Positions 23,408-30,701 of a stretch of DNA of 64,000 nt are shown here, in pieces; positions within the stretch are counted from its first letter, which is position 1; each line of letters starts with the position of its first letter. This DNA is from Brevundimonas sp. SGAir0440 (GTDB lineage: Bacteria; Pseudomonadota; Alphaproteobacteria; Caulobacterales; Caulobacteraceae). The stretch covers positions 682,001 to 746,000 of the forward strand of contig NZ_CP039435.1 in NCBI RefSeq assembly GCF_005484585.1, written 5' to 3'. The translations under genes and the position numbers were made by a program. Below the pieces are notes generated by a model. That model was not told the DNA's origin and searched no databases. It was given only the letters and a program-made list of their open reading frames with translations.

Positions 23408-24609
23408 GCCGGGCGCCGCATCTCGACCACCGTCGCGGATTTGGGACGGTCCAGGTAGCCCGCCCAAGCATCCATCAGCTTGATGTGCTTCTGGAAGGCA
23501 TCGCCGCGCCGGTAGGCGCGCTCCGTCTCGTCCCCGACCCTGTGCGCCAGCGCCGCCTCGGCGACGGAGTCCGCGAAGGCCGTGCATTCCTCGGCCCAAT
23601 CCCTGAAGGTCGAGCGGAAGCCGTGGACGCTGTAGGCGTCGTCACCCATGCGCTCCAGCAGCGCGGACATCGCCGCCGTCGATAGGGCCGCGCCGTCAGC
23701 CTTGGCGAAGATGAAATCCGCCTTCGGCATTTCCTCCATCGGCTCCGTCACGATCTGGACGGCGCGATCGGTCAGCGGCACCCGGTGCGCGACCTTCATC
23801 TTCATGCGGTCCGCTGGGACGTTCCAGACCTTGTTGACCAGATCCACCTCACCCGGCCGGGCGAAGATTTTCTCGCTCGTCCGGGCGGCCGTCAGGATCG
23901 TGAACTCCAGAGCGCGCGCGGCGAGCGCCGGCCGGGCGCGCAGGCGAGCCATGAAGTCGGCCGCCGCTTCATAGGGCATGGCTGGGTGATGGCCCTGTGT
24001 CAGCCGTTGGCGCTTCGGCAGCAGCAGGGACAGGTGGCCCTTCCAGCGCGCCGGGTTCTCGCCCTTGCGCAGGCCCTTGGCCTTGGCGGCGTCCAGCACC
24101 CGCTCAATCCGTCCGCGCGTGCGCGATGCGGTTTCCGGCTTCACCGACCAAATCTGCTTCAGCACGTCCAGCACGTCCTCGGTCGAGACGGCATCAACGG
24201 CGAGCGGCCGAAGAGCGGCGGCCTCGACGGTTAGGCTCTGCTTCCACTGGTAGAGGTGCTCCGCGTTCTTCCACTCCGGCGCCAACGCCTTCAGCAGATC
24301 ATCCGCCACGTCGCCGAAGGTCACGCCCTCGACCTGGGCCGCCTTCTTCGCCTCGATGGGATTGACGCCCTTAGCGACCTGGCGCCGGGCTTCCTCGGCG
24401 ATCTCTCGCGCCTCGGCCAGCGACGTGACCGCCAGACCACCAAGACCCATCTGCTTGCGCGCCCCGCGCCACTGAAACAGGAAGGTCCAGCGCTTGCCGA
24501 CGCCGCTCTTATCGACCTCCAGATACAGACCACCGCCATCGGCATGAAGGCCGGGCTGTTTCGTCGTGGTGACGAAGCGGTGTGTAAGACGGTTGGTCGG
24601 TCGCGTCAT
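23404..24609 (-). CDS. P4-type tyrosine integrase
   Basis: 401 residues. The N-terminal DUF4102 arm-binding domain (LHADGGGLYLEV, then KQMGLGGLAVTSLAEAREIAEE) is followed by a core-binding domain and a catalytic domain with R243 (AARTSEKIF), lysine near 272 (MKMKVAHRVPL), H329/R332 (HGFRSTFRDWAEE), H356 and Y366 (ETERAYRRGDAFQKHIKLMDAWAGY). All catalytic residues are present. It integrates and excises the element at the 18-bp core 183 bp upstream of its start. Two LexA-type boxes lie in its promoter. Confidence 0.93.
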   Translation of the reverse strand: MTRPTNRLTHRFVTTTKQPGLHADGGGLYLEVDKSGVGKRWTFLFQWRGARKQMGLGGLAVTSLAEAREIAEEARRQVAKGVNPIEAKKAAQVEGVTFGDVADDLLKALAPEWKNAEHLYQWKQSLTVEAAALRPLAVDAVSTEDVLDVLKQIWSVKPETASRTRGRIERVLDAAKAKGLRKGENPARWKGHLSLLLPKRQRLTQGHHPAMPYEAAADFMARLRARPALAARALEFTILTAARTSEKIFARPGEVDLVNKVWNVPADRMKMKVAHRVPLTDRAVQIVTEPMEEMPKADFIFAKADGAALSTAAMSALLERMGDDAYSVHGFRSTFRDWAEECTAFADSVAEAALAHRVGDETERAYRRGDAFQKHIKLMDAWAGYLDRPKSATVVEMRRPA

Positions 24610-24614
24610 AAGTA

Positions 24615-24629
24615 GAACGTAGCATGAAC
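24615..24629 (-). promoter_or_regulatory. LexA-type box 1 in integrase promoter
   Basis: GAAC (24615-24618), seven bases, GAAC (24626-24629): exact reverse-oriented GTTC-N7-GTTC, six bases before the integrase start codon. A repressor here would cover the ribosome-site/promoter region of the integrase gene. Confidence 0.7.
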
Positions 24630-24633
24630 TCGC

Positions 24634-24648
24634 GTTCTTGGCGCGTTC
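24634..24648 (+). promoter_or_regulatory. LexA-type box 2 in integrase promoter
   Basis: GTTC (24634-24637), seven bases, GTTC (24645-24648): a second exact box, opposite in orientation to the first and four bases from it. Two exact boxes within 34 bp make control by the host LexA or a related repressor likely. Confidence 0.75.
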
Positions 24649-24652
24649 TGCC

Positions 24653-24676
24653 TTACCCTAAAAGTTACCCTAAAAG
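24653..24676 (+). repeat. Tandem TTACCCTAAAAG repeats at right end (arm-type site candidate)
   Basis: Two perfect adjacent 12-bp copies (24653-24664 and 24665-24676), located between the integrase promoter and the right att core. A near-identical pair lies at 10777-10798 inside the left core. Likely integrase arm-binding sites; inferred from position and repetition. Confidence 0.65.
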
Positions 24677-24792
24677 CGGACGCGGCTTGAGCCGCACCAC
24701 TACGGACACTTACGGACGACCCGGTGCGCATCGTCAATGGTGGCGGGCATCTTCTGGACTGATGTGAACCCTCGCGAATACAGGTCGGTATT

Positions 24793-24810
24793 CCCTCGGC
24801 TCCACCAGGC
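24793..24810 (+). repeat. Right attachment-site core (18-bp direct repeat)
   Basis: Identical to 10709-10726 (CCCTCGGCTCCACCAGGC). The flank before it has no usable T-arm, so it is not the end of an intact RNA gene. Ordinary chromosomal genes begin about 45 bp to the right. Confidence 0.85.
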
Positions 24811-24856
24811 GCTCCTGATCAGACTCGAGGTATAAGCCGCCCGTCCGGCCGCCGCC

Positions 24857-25255
24857 TCAGTTGCCGCGGTAGGTGCTGTAGCCGTAGGGGCTGACGACGA
24901 CGGGGACGTGGTAGTGGATGCTGGGGTCGCGGACCTGGAACACGACGTCGATCTCGGGGAAAAAGGGCTGGGCGTCCTTGTCGCCGTATTGCGACATGTC
25001 GAAGGTCAGCTTGTAGGTCGCCGCCTGGGTCGTGACCTTATCGCCGAACGAGCGGACGCGACCGTTCTCGTCGGTGCGCGCGGTCGCCAGTTGCCGCCAA
25101 CCGCCGTCGACGTCCTTGATCGCCAGGGTGACGGGCACGTCGCGGCCGCCGACGCCGCGCGCCAGATCCAGGACGTGGGTCGAAATGGTCTCGGCCGAGG
25201 CCGATCCTGCGGAGATTAGAAAGGCCGGCAGGGCGGCGAGCGCTGCAATACGCAT
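24857..25255 (-). CDS. uraH: Exported 5-hydroxyisourate hydrolase (transthyretin-like)
   Basis: 132 residues with a signal peptide (AALAALPAFLISAGSASA), so it acts in the periplasm. It hydrolyses 5-hydroxyisourate in urate breakdown. Visible motifs: STHVLDLARG with the catalytic histidine, TLAIKDVDGGW, HYHVPVVVSPYGYSTYRG. The usual C-terminal YRGS reads YRGN, a conservative change at the last residue. No other urate gene is nearby. First core gene to the right of the element. Confidence 0.9.
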   Translation of the reverse strand: MRIAALAALPAFLISAGSASAETISTHVLDLARGVGGRDVPVTLAIKDVDGGWRQLATARTDENGRVRSFGDKVTTQAATYKLTFDMSQYGDKDAQPFFPEIDVVFQVRDPSIHYHVPVVVSPYGYSTYRGN

Positions 25256-25299
25256 GGATTGCCCTTGAAGATGGCGACGGGGCGGCGTGAGGCGGGCGA

Positions 25300-25854
25300 T
25301 CAGTGTTGGGTCGGCCGGACCAGGGTCAGGTCATAGCCCAAGGCGCGGGTGCGGTTCAGGATGGTCTCGCGGGTCTGGGGCGAAGGTTGCGCGGTGCGGC
25401 TGAGCAGCCAGAGGTAGCGACCCGTCGGCTCGCCGACGATGGACCAGGAATAGTCGTCGGCGTGGTCCAGTACCCAATAGTCGCCGACGTAGAAGGGGCC
25501 GAAGAAGGACACCTTCAGCTTGGCGTTGTCGCTGCCCTGGACGATCTTCGCCTTGCCCGCGGAGGTCTTTTCCGGGCCGTCGACCGCACCCTGTCGGCAG
25601 GTGTTCAGCACCCCGACCAGACCGTCGTCGCGCACCGTATATTGGGCCGTCACGCCTTCGCAGCCGCGCTCGAACCCGTTCTCGTAGCGCCCGATTTCAT
25701 ACCACAGCCCGGCGTAGCGGTTCAGGTCGACCGGCTTTGCGGGCTGGGGCACGGCGGCGTTGCCGACGGGGCCGCGTTGCAGGGTGGCGCAGGCGCCCAG
25801 CGCCAGGGCGGCGCCGGCGATCAGGGCGATGGAAGCGATGCGAGCGATTTTCAT
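25300..25854 (-). CDS. blc: Outer-membrane lipocalin Blc
   Basis: 184 residues from ATG 25854. A lipoprotein signal ends at LALGAC (cysteine 22). Lipocalin signatures follow: LNRYAGLWYEIGRYENGFERGCEGVTAQY, then FFGPFYVGDYWVLDHADDYSWSIVGEP, and YLWLLSRT near the end. Bacterial lipocalins bind lysophospholipids or fatty acids at the outer membrane and are often stress-induced. Upstream in-frame codons to 25893 lack signal character, so the shorter start is preferred. Confidence 0.93.
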   Translation of the reverse strand: MKIARIASIALIAGAALALGACATLQRGPVGNAAVPQPAKPVDLNRYAGLWYEIGRYENGFERGCEGVTAQYTVRDDGLVGVLNTCRQGAVDGPEKTSAGKAKIVQGSDNAKLKVSFFGPFYVGDYWVLDHADDYSWSIVGEPTGRYLWLLSRTAQPSPQTRETILNRTRALGYDLTLVRPTQH

Positions 25855-25906
25855 GGCCGCAGAACGATGATGAGGGCGCCCGGTTCCGGACATGCCGGCG
25901 ATGCGG

Positions 25907-26284
25907 TCACCTCAGGGCGATGTAGCCTCGTTCGATGATGCGGCGCAGCGCCTCATAGGCTTCGGCCAGCTCGTCATAGGCGGTGCGGGCGGCGGTCAGG
26001 CGGGCGACCTGATCGGGCGTGACGGCCGAGCCGGAGTGGGCCAGACGCAGCGATTCCGCCACCCATTTGGCGCGGGCCGTCGCCGTCATGACCGCCAGCT
26101 TTTGCAGCGATGCGGCGTCCACCCCGTTCAGGGCATGACCGATCACCTCCTTGTTGGCGACGTAGGCGGCGTAGTCGATCTGCTCCAGTTGGCCGCGTAG
26201 GCGACGCTGCTCGTGCGGATCGGTGTCCTGCGGTTCGAAATGATCGCTGTGGCGGCGGATGCTGGAGGTCATCTTGGTCGGCAT
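25907..26284 (-). CDS. Conserved helical hypothetical protein
   Basis: 125 residues from ATG 26284. Helical and charged: HEQRRLRGQLEQIDYAAYVANKEVIGHAL, SLQKLAVMTATARAKWVAESLRLA, RTAYDELAEAYEALRRIIERGYI. No known domain. It lies between blc and a divergent SDR gene. The length and clean frame in a GC-rich region support it. Confidence 0.75.
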   Translation of the reverse strand: MPTKMTSSIRRHSDHFEPQDTDPHEQRRLRGQLEQIDYAAYVANKEVIGHALNGVDAASLQKLAVMTATARAKWVAESLRLAHSGSAVTPDQVARLTAARTAYDELAEAYEALRRIIERGYIALR

Positions 26285-26425
26285 GGGCGGGCCCTTCCCG
26301 GCCTGTCCAAACGGGTGCTGGCGGCCGCTCGGATACGAAGGTGCGCCGCGTCGGTTAACGCCGCGTTGCGCCGGACGGGCCGGCGTCCGATATGCGGAGC
26401 TGGAAATCGGAGCCGGAGATCGACC

Positions 26426-27217
26426 ATGGACCTGAAACTGAACGGCAAGCGCGCCCTGATCTGCGGCGGCTCATCCGGCCTGGGTCGCGCCGTGGCGACG
26501 GCCCTGGTCGCCGAAGGGGCGCATGTGGCCCTGCTGTCGCGCGATGCGGAAAAGCTTCAGGCCGTGGCGGATGCGCTGAACGCGGCCGGGCCGGGCAAGG
26601 CGGTCGTGGCGGCGGCGGATCTGGCGGATCATGAGGCGCTGCTGAAGGCGGTGGATCGGGCCGAGGATTTGCTGGGCGGGTCGATCGAAATCCTGCTGAA
26701 CAACACCGGGGGGCCGCCGCCGTCGGGCGTGTCGGGGCTGGAGCCGGCGGTTTGGCGCGATCATTTCGAGTCGATGGTGCTGTCGATCTTCCGCCTGACG
26801 GACCGGGTGCTGCCGGCCATGCGGGCCGCAGGCTGGGGGCGGATCCTGAACGTCGCCTCGATCACGGTGGTCGAGCCGTCGGCGGCGCTGGGCGTGTCCA
26901 ACACCCTGCGGGCCTCGGTCGCGGCCTGGGCCAAGACCCTGGCCAATGAGGTCGGACCGGACGGGGTGACGGTCAACACCCTGCTGCCGGGGCGGATCGA
27001 TACGCCGCGGATCGAAAGGCTGGACCAGGCGACCGCCGAGCGCACCGGCACGACGCCGCAAGAGGCGCGGGCCGAATCCGTCAAATCCATCCCCGTCGGC
27101 CGCATCGGCACGACCGAGGAGTTCGGCGCCACCGCCGCCTTCCTGGCCAGTCCGCTGGCGGCCTATGTCACCGGCTCGCTGATCCGACTGGACGGCGGGG
27201 CGATCAAGGCGATCTGA
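26426..27217 (+). CDS. Short-chain dehydrogenase/reductase with atypical active site
   Basis: 263 residues from ATG 26426. Rossmann motif GGSSGLGRA near 12-20, NNTGGPPP (the NNAG position), ASITVVEPSAALGVSNTLRASVAAWAKTLANEVG, and VNTLLPGRIDTPRI. The normal YxxxK pair reads S...R (SNTLR), as in a known SDR subgroup with lSNxlR; the serine before it is present. So it binds NAD(P), but its chemistry may differ or be lost. Substrate unknown. The frame continues upstream to 26213 without domain sense. Confidence 0.85.
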   Translation: MDLKLNGKRALICGGSSGLGRAVATALVAEGAHVALLSRDAEKLQAVADALNAAGPGKAVVAAADLADHEALLKAVDRAEDLLGGSIEILLNNTGGPPPSGVSGLEPAVWRDHFESMVLSIFRLTDRVLPAMRAAGWGRILNVASITVVEPSAALGVSNTLRASVAAWAKTLANEVGPDGVTVNTLLPGRIDTPRIERLDQATAERTGTTPQEARAESVKSIPVGRIGTTEEFGATAAFLASPLAAYVTGSLIRLDGGAIKAI

Positions 27218-28165
27218 TCAGCCGGGCGTCCGACGGCGCAGCACGCCGCCGAAGGCCACGCGGCTGCGGCCGTAATCCAGGGTGATGCGGCTGAACCGGC
27301 TCAGGATATCGGCGCCCAGCAGCAGGGCCGGCTTGTCGATCAGGTCCATGATCTGAAACACATGCAGGTCTGCGAACAGCAGCGGGGTCGGTCCCAGCGA
27401 TCGTCCCGCGATTTGCAGCGCGGGCGTCGTGCCGGTGCGGGCCGTCACCGCCCCGCCGACGATGCCGACCATCCGCACGGGCTCGGACGGGGCGGCGGCC
27501 GGCCCCATGTCGATCGCCTGCATCAGGGCCAGATTGCCGATCGAATATTGCGCGCCGCTGTCGATGAAGGCGGCGACCTCCACGCCGGCGACCTCGATCC
27601 GGGTCAGGATCAACTGACCAAATCGGCCGCGACGACCGGCGACCAGCACGTCCTGTTGCTGGGGCCGGGATGAGTCGGGGCTGGTCGTCAGCGCGATGCT
27701 GGTCGCGCCTGACGGCGACAGGGCGACCTGGCGGGCGTTGACGTCCAGCGTCAGGCGATAGCGCGAAAGCAGGTCAAGACCCAGCAGGCCGTTGGCGCCC
27801 AGGGCGTCGCGCGGGAAGACTGGCAGGGTCAGGTCGGTGAAGCGCCGCCGCCCGATCTCGATCTGCGCCAGTTCGACGGTCGGCGTGACCTCGGCCGCCG
27901 TAATCCCGTGCACCACGACGGGGCGGCCGGGCGGCAAGGCCAAGGCCTGGGCTAGTTCGGCCGAAACCGCGCTTCGCTCGGCACCGGTGTCGATGACGAA
28001 GACCTGCTGGACGCCCTCGTTCAGACGCACGCCGACGCCCATCCGCGTCAGCAGATTTTGCAAGAGCCGCACCTGATCGGGCGGGTCCGCCGGGATGGCG
28101 GTCTGGGCGGACACAAACGGAACAGCCGCCAGCAGGCCCAGCGTCTTGCGCCGCGACGTTTTCAC
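27218..28165 (-). CDS. Retropepsin-like aspartic protease family protein, exported
   Basis: 315 residues from GTG 28165. A signal region (RRKTLGLLAAVPFVSAQT) is followed by two copies of a retropepsin-like domain, with active-site-like FVIDTGAERSAVS in the first and AFIDSGAQYSIGN in the second, each followed by a GLLGLDLLSRY / LLLGADILSRF hydrophobic motif. Single-chain two-lobe proteins of this sort occur widely in Proteobacteria; activity is mostly untested. Ends next to the convergent SDR gene. Confidence 0.85.
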   Translation of the reverse strand: MKTSRRKTLGLLAAVPFVSAQTAIPADPPDQVRLLQNLLTRMGVGVRLNEGVQQVFVIDTGAERSAVSAELAQALALPPGRPVVVHGITAAEVTPTVELAQIEIGRRRFTDLTLPVFPRDALGANGLLGLDLLSRYRLTLDVNARQVALSPSGATSIALTTSPDSSRPQQQDVLVAGRRGRFGQLILTRIEVAGVEVAAFIDSGAQYSIGNLALMQAIDMGPAAAPSEPVRMVGIVGGAVTARTGTTPALQIAGRSLGPTPLLFADLHVFQIMDLIDKPALLLGADILSRFSRITLDYGRSRVAFGGVLRRRTPG

Positions 28166-28340
28166 ACTCGATCCTTCGCCAAACCCTGGCCGCACCCGCC
28201 TGTCCTCCTCGGGCCTTCGCCAGGGCAGGGCAGGCTACGCGCTTTTGGCGAAGAGCCGGAGACATATTCTTGTCCGTCGTGTCTCAGCCCGGCTGCGCCA
28301 CCGCTCTCGTCGCTAGGCGACTGCGAAGATTTCTACCGCA

Positions 28341-29285
28341 TTAAGCGCGGGGATGAGCGGCCGCATAGGCGTTCAAAAGGCGATCCGCATCGACGCCGGT
28401 GTATTTCTGGGTCGTCGACAGGCTGGCGTGGCCTAGCAGTTCCTGGATGGAACGCAGGTCGGCGCCGGCGCCCAGCAGATGGGTCGCGAAACTGTGGCGC
28501 AGGGCGTGGGGCGTCGTACGCTCGGGCAGGCCCAAGCGGCCGCGCAACTTCTGCACCGAGGCCTGGACGTGACGGGGGCTCAAGGGGCCGCCGCGTCGCG
28601 CGCGGAACAGAGCGTCGGCGGGCTGGAGCGGGAAGGGCAGCAGGGCCAGATAGGCGTCCACCGCCTCGCGCACGGCGGGCAGGATCGGCGCGATCCGGGT
28701 CTTGGACCCCTTGCCCACGATACGCAGAGTCTCGCCCAGCGGCGCATCGGCGCGGGTCAGGGACATGGCCTCTGATATCCGCAGGCCGCAGCCGTACAAC
28801 AGGGTCAGCACGGCCCGGTCGCGCGCGGCCTCCCACGGTTCGGCGTCGGGATCGGCGTCCGGTTCGGCCAGCAGGCCGCGCGCCTGATCCTCGGTTACGG
28901 GCCGGGGCAGGGACGGCTTGACCTTGGGACCGCGGACCAGGGCCAGCTGCGAGGCGGGGGTGTCCAGCCGCCGGTCGAGGAAGGCGTGGAAGCCGCGAAT
29001 GGCCGACAGGCTCTGGCTCAGCGACCGGGCCGCCAGCGGGTGATCGCCTGAGCGCCGCTCGGCCATGTGGGCGCGGACCTCGGCGGCGGCGATCGTGCCC
29101 ATGTCCTTGAGCGACAGCGTCGCGCCGCGATGGCGTTCGAGGAAGGCGACATACAGTCGGCCGATGTGGCCATAGGCCTCCAGCGTGCGCGGCGACAGCC
29201 GACGTTCGTGCGCCAGGTGATCGAGCCAGGCGCGCAGGGCGTCGGAGGCGGTCAGTTGAGAGCTTTTCAGTTCAGGACGGGCCAT
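28341..29285 (-). CDS. xerC: Site-specific tyrosine recombinase XerC
   Basis: 314 residues from ATG 29285. N-terminal core-binding domain (LRAWLDHLAHERRLSPRTLEAYG), then the catalytic domain with arginine in LYGCGLRISEAMSL, lysine in VGKGSKTRIAPI, HALRHSFATHLL, LGHASLSTTQKYTG. With XerD it resolves chromosome dimers at dif. Its start overlaps the end of the DUF484 gene by 19 bp; that pairing is conserved in Proteobacteria. Confidence 0.95.
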   Translation of the reverse strand: MARPELKSSQLTASDALRAWLDHLAHERRLSPRTLEAYGHIGRLYVAFLERHRGATLSLKDMGTIAAAEVRAHMAERRSGDHPLAARSLSQSLSAIRGFHAFLDRRLDTPASQLALVRGPKVKPSLPRPVTEDQARGLLAEPDADPDAEPWEAARDRAVLTLLYGCGLRISEAMSLTRADAPLGETLRIVGKGSKTRIAPILPAVREAVDAYLALLPFPLQPADALFRARRGGPLSPRHVQASVQKLRGRLGLPERTTPHALRHSFATHLLGAGADLRSIQELLGHASLSTTQKYTGVDADRLLNAYAAAHPRA

Positions 29286-29992
29286 CGCTCGGCCATCCGC
29301 TCCGTCACCCGCGCCAGGAAGGCGGCCAGTTCGCAGCCCATGTTGGGGGTGAAGCCCTCGGGCTCGGGCGAGCCGAAGGCGCAGATGCAGGGGCGCGGCG
29401 GGCCGCCCGGCGTCAGGTGCGGGGCCATGCGGACCAGGGCGATGGACCTCACCTGATCCTCGGCCGCGCCGAAAAAATTCAGTCCCGAGATCATCGGGCC
29501 AAGCCAGGTCAGGCCGTGCTCGCCCAACAGGTTGTCGACATCGCCCTCTTCCAGGGCGCGCCAGCCGAAGGGCACGCCGCCGGGCTTTTCCAGGGCGATG
29601 GCGGCGCCGGCCAGCCCAAACCGCCCCTGCGCCGACGCATCCAATCGCCGGGCCAGGTCGGAATGGTTCTTGGCCTCCATCAGGTCCAACGTCGCAACGT
29701 GCGTCTGGGTCTGGGCGGCGAAGTTGGCGCGCGCGACCAATTCGATCTCGCGCCGGGCGCCGGTCTCGCGCTCGACCACGGCCTCCAGCCGCGTCAGGGC
29801 GGCGGCGCCGAACTCGACGACGTTGCGGCCATGCGGCCGCAGACCGATCTCTTCCAGCAGTGACCGGTCGTCCAGCAGGGTCTGAGGATGGGTCTGCAGC
29901 CAGCCGCGCACGTCGGGCCAATGCAAGCCGTCGCCGATATGGGGCGTTGCGTCCGATTCCGACGTTTCGAAAAGGTCCAATGAGCCGCTCAA
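29267..29992 (-). CDS. DUF484 family protein
   Basis: 241 residues. I chose TTG 29992, since GGAGAGG lies just upstream; an upstream start at 30067 has no family sense. VRGWLQTHPQTLLDDRSLLEEIGLRPHGRNVVEFGAAALTRLEAVVERE is the typical N-terminal DUF484 region, followed by a GAF-like domain. These proteins are encoded next to xerC in many Proteobacteria; their role is unclear, possibly signalling. Confidence 0.85.
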   Translation of the reverse strand: MSGSLDLFETSESDATPHIGDGLHWPDVRGWLQTHPQTLLDDRSLLEEIGLRPHGRNVVEFGAAALTRLEAVVERETGARREIELVARANFAAQTQTHVATLDLMEAKNHSDLARRLDASAQGRFGLAGAAIALEKPGGVPFGWRALEEGDVDNLLGEHGLTWLGPMISGLNFFGAAEDQVRSIALVRMAPHLTPGGPPRPCICAFGSPEPEGFTPNMGCELAAFLARVTERMAERWPVLN

Positions 29993-30017
29993 ACAGACCT
30001 CTCCGTGAACCGCGATG

Positions 30018-30671
30018 CTACAGAATAGACTGACCCGTCTTGGCCCAGTCCGACACGAAGGCATCAAGACCCTTGTCGGTTAACGGGTGGTTCACCAAGG
30101 CCTTGAATGTGTCGGCGCCGAAGGTGGCGGCGTCCGATCCGGCGACGGCGGCGGCGGCGACATGGCCCACATTGCGCAGGGACGCGGCCAGGATCTGGGT
30201 CTCGAAACCATGCACGTCATACAGGACGCGGATTTCTTCCAGCAGGCCGATGCCGTCGGCGCCATTGTCTTCCAGACGTCCGACGAACGGCGAGACGAAG
30301 GTGGCGCCGGCCTTGGCGGCCAGCAGGGCCTGAGCGGCCGAGAAGCACAGGGTGACGTTGGTCTTGATACCCTTGTCGGTGAAGACGCGGCAGGCGCGCA
30401 GGCCGTCCCAGGTCAGGGGCAGTTTGACCACCACGTTCGGGGCGATGGCGGCCAGCTTGTCGCCTTCCTTGACCATGGTCTCGAAATCGAGCGAGACGGC
30501 CTCGGCGGAAATCGGCCCCTCGACCAGGGCGCAGATTTCGGCGATGACCTCGGCGATGTTCCGACCCGACTTGGCGATCAGCGACGGATTGGTGGTGACG
30601 CCGTCCACCATTCCGGTGGGGACCATGTCCTTGATGACGGCGACGTCGGCGGTATCGAGAAAGAGTTTCAT
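30018..30671 (-). CDS. fsa: Transaldolase-like fructose-6-phosphate aldolase
   Basis: 217 residues from ATG 30671. [40 protein letters not shown] with the Schiff-base lysine, [33 protein letters not shown] and [25 protein letters not shown] are hallmark sequences of the small transaldolase/FSA family. Whether it works as transaldolase or FSA cannot be told by sequence alone. Its start is only 30 bp from the divergent priA start, so the two promoters must overlap each other's leader. Confidence 0.92.
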   Translation of the reverse strand: MKLFLDTADVAVIKDMVPTGMVDGVTTNPSLIAKSGRNIAEVIAEICALVEGPISAEAVSLDFETMVKEGDKLAAIAPNVVVKLPLTWDGLRACRVFTDKGIKTNVTLCFSAAQALLAAKAGATFVSPFVGRLEDNGADGIGLLEEIRVLYDVHGFETQILAASLRNVGHVAAAAVAGSDAATFGADTFKALVNHPLTDKGLDAFVSDWAKTGQSIL

Positions 30672-30701
30672 GGGCGGCTTCATAGCCGAGGGCGCAGTTC
30701 G

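Larger units (their letters stand above)
10709..24810. mobile_element. 14.1-kb integrated phage-like element
   Basis: It is bounded by an identical 18-bp sequence at 10709-10726 and 24793-24810. The integrase gene sits at the right end, an excisionase-like gene is inside, and repeats containing CCCTAAA lie just inside both ends. Contents: small zinc-type proteins, a dioxygenase cargo gene, spanins, endolysin, holin-like membrane proteins, one tail fibre-like gene, a divergent early region and a broken DUF2971 gene. Head, terminase, portal and tape-measure genes are absent. That fits either a strongly reduced prophage or a satellite. Element limits are inferred from the repeat; excision has not been shown. 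Confidence 0.85.

Noticed and set aside
24760-24810. tmRNA or tRNA 3' end
   Set aside because: The CCACCA end is present but no T-arm with a TTCRANY loop could be built at either att copy.
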